Shown here: positions 62,850 to 64,000 of the stretch, one piece after another | Layout: each line of letters starts with the position of its first letter | Position numbering within the stretch: the first letter of the stretch is position 1 | Source of the DNA: Lichenostomus cassidix | Taxonomy: Eukaryota; Chordata; Aves; Passeriformes; Meliphagidae | DNA: 64,000 nucleotides | Direction: 5' to 3' | Assembly: GCA_008360975.2 (NCBI GenBank) | Contig: CM039184.1 | Location: 55,208,797 to 55,272,796 of the forward strand | Made by a program: the position numbers and the translations under genes | The notes under the pieces: model-generated | What the model saw: only the letters and a program-made list of their open reading frames with translations | Databases searched by the model: none | What the model was told of the DNA's origin: nothing

Positions 62850-64000
62850 CTGCTGCTGCTGCCTAGCTGATGTTTCCCTCTTGCATTAATGTCTTGGACT
62901 TCTCTTTCAAATGACACCTTGCACTTTGTCTGTATTTTTAAGAGTTCTAGGTATATCCTCAGCTATACCGGCAGTCTTCCCACGCATGTAAGATCTACAT
63001 ATTTAAAAAATCATATTTAAAACCTCTTAACTAATGAGAATTCTAACTCAGGACAGACCCCAGCAGAATTTCAGTAATTGCATTCCTTTGTTTTGACATA
63101 GGGCTCATTGTAACTGCTTTCAGAATTTGATACCACTAGCTTTGTATCTTTCTTCCTACATTTTCACTGAGGATATCCTTTCTTCTTTAAAATTGTACTA
63201 GTAGTGCTGAAAATTTGCTGAGGTCAAACTACGTATCAGCTGATTTACCTCTACCCATGTAGTTTGCTAGCCTGTGGGAGGGAGATATTAAATTGATTTG
63301 GTATTATTTCTGTTGATAATATGCCAGCTGTTACTCATTTTTGTATTTCTGTCTAGGATTGTAAAAACAATTTTAATAACTCTTCCAGTACTTTTCTAGA
63401 GGCTGATTTTAGCCTGGATAGTCTGTAATTTTCTGGCTTCTCCTTTTCACGTTCCCATTTCTTCAAAATATATGTTTGTCTGTCTCTCCATTCTAATTTC
63501 TCAGAGATAACAACTAATGATACTGTGACTTCACCAGCCAGCTTTTTAATTGCACTGCAGCAAAGACCAGCTGCTTCAACTGTTTTGAGATTATTTAGAT
63601 ATTGTTTGACCTGTTCCTTCCTTATTAGAGAAAGAGGTTTTACCCTCTCATAATTGCATTAATTATGACTGCCCTATGACATTTTCAGGAATAACTTTCA
63701 AAAAAATTATTACACTCCTCACTTTTCCTGGATTAGCCTGCAATAACAGCACACTACAATAAACTGTCAACCAGTCAACCACTCTTTCCTCTTATGGAAG
63801 GATTTCTTGCTACAACTTAGCTTCCTTGTTAAAGGCTTTCAGTTTTGTGCTGTATCTTCTTGCTCTCTCCCTATGCACTTATTCTGCTTTTTATATTTGA
63901 CCTTAGAACCAAACCTAGTTTCCACTTTCTTTTCATGTTTGAAATTCACAAAAAGCCCATGATTTCATCAAGCTCATCTCTTACTGCACCTTTAATCTTT
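62850..64000 (-). mobile_element. Ancient CR1-type LINE, reverse-transcriptase region
   Basis: On the minus strand, running from the window end downward, the sequence follows CR1 ORF2 from the linker after the endonuclease into the reverse transcriptase. The stretch at 63590-63360 corresponds to the 'agatgg/ctggtc...gaactggctga...' linker and to the segment reading 'ggaaattacagac..gtcag' in better copies (here 'agaaaattacagactatccag', 63420-63440). Near 63040-63060 'ctgctggggtctgtcctg' corresponds to the PQGSVLGP-encoding motif next to the catalytic centre. Divergence is high with many stops and indels, consistent with an old amniote-wide insertion. It continues beyond the window; the low-coordinate end is uncertain. 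Confidence 0.68.

Noticed and set aside
1..64000. tRNA, rRNA or CRISPR-type arrays, and retroviral gag/pol/env genes
   Set aside because: None seen: no cloverleaf-compatible pol III boxes, no regularly spaced repeats, and no internal retroviral coding sequence beside any LTR. A structure search was not possible, so small structured RNAs cannot be excluded.

Overview
This is AT-rich vertebrate DNA with no bacterial-style gene packing, and it reads as a bird genome. The evidence is CR1 LINE fragments on both strands, several still carrying the CR1 3' octamer tail (ATTCTGTG-type, seen as 'cacagaat' when reversed), together with LTRs of families I know from avian, mostly neoavian, genomes. I could not fix the species. 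I found no protein-coding gene that I recognise. The window is best read as intergenic or intronic sequence. The longest ATG-started open frame is 133 codons (52185-52586, minus), about what chance gives in 64 kb at this base composition.

Layout. Positions 1-1949 are unique sequence with a plausible polyadenylation signal at 1744. A 5'-and-3'-bearing but internally deleted CR1 lies at about 1950-3270 (minus). Unique sequence follows, interrupted by an ancient CR1 piece at 6530-7150 (plus) and a short CR1 tail at 13015-13140 (minus). A truncated LTR lies at 18169-18985 (minus). A long unique stretch runs to a degraded CR1 at 29075-29460. A solo LTR of the same broad family as the 18 kb copy sits at 31034-31979 (plus) with a 5-bp target duplication. 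A CR1 3' end lies at 35850-36006 (plus). About 17.5 kb of mostly unique sequence (36007-53594) follows. From 53.6 kb repeats are denser: an LTR at 53595-54041, CR1 copies at 55319-55820 and 56967-57262, a compact ERVK-like solo LTR at 60198-60457 with a 6-bp target duplication, and an ancient CR1 reverse-transcriptase segment from 62850 to the window end.

No undescribed system emerged. The most testable observations are three. The 31 kb LTR has donated a strong splice-acceptor-like site that pairs with a consensus donor just outside the element and keeps an open frame. A few splice-bounded open segments (38.3-41 kb minus; 11.8, 28.2 and 34.4 kb plus) could be real exons but are not distinguishable from chance by eye. 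A block around 51.2-52.1 kb, dense in homeodomain-type motifs, might be a conserved enhancer.
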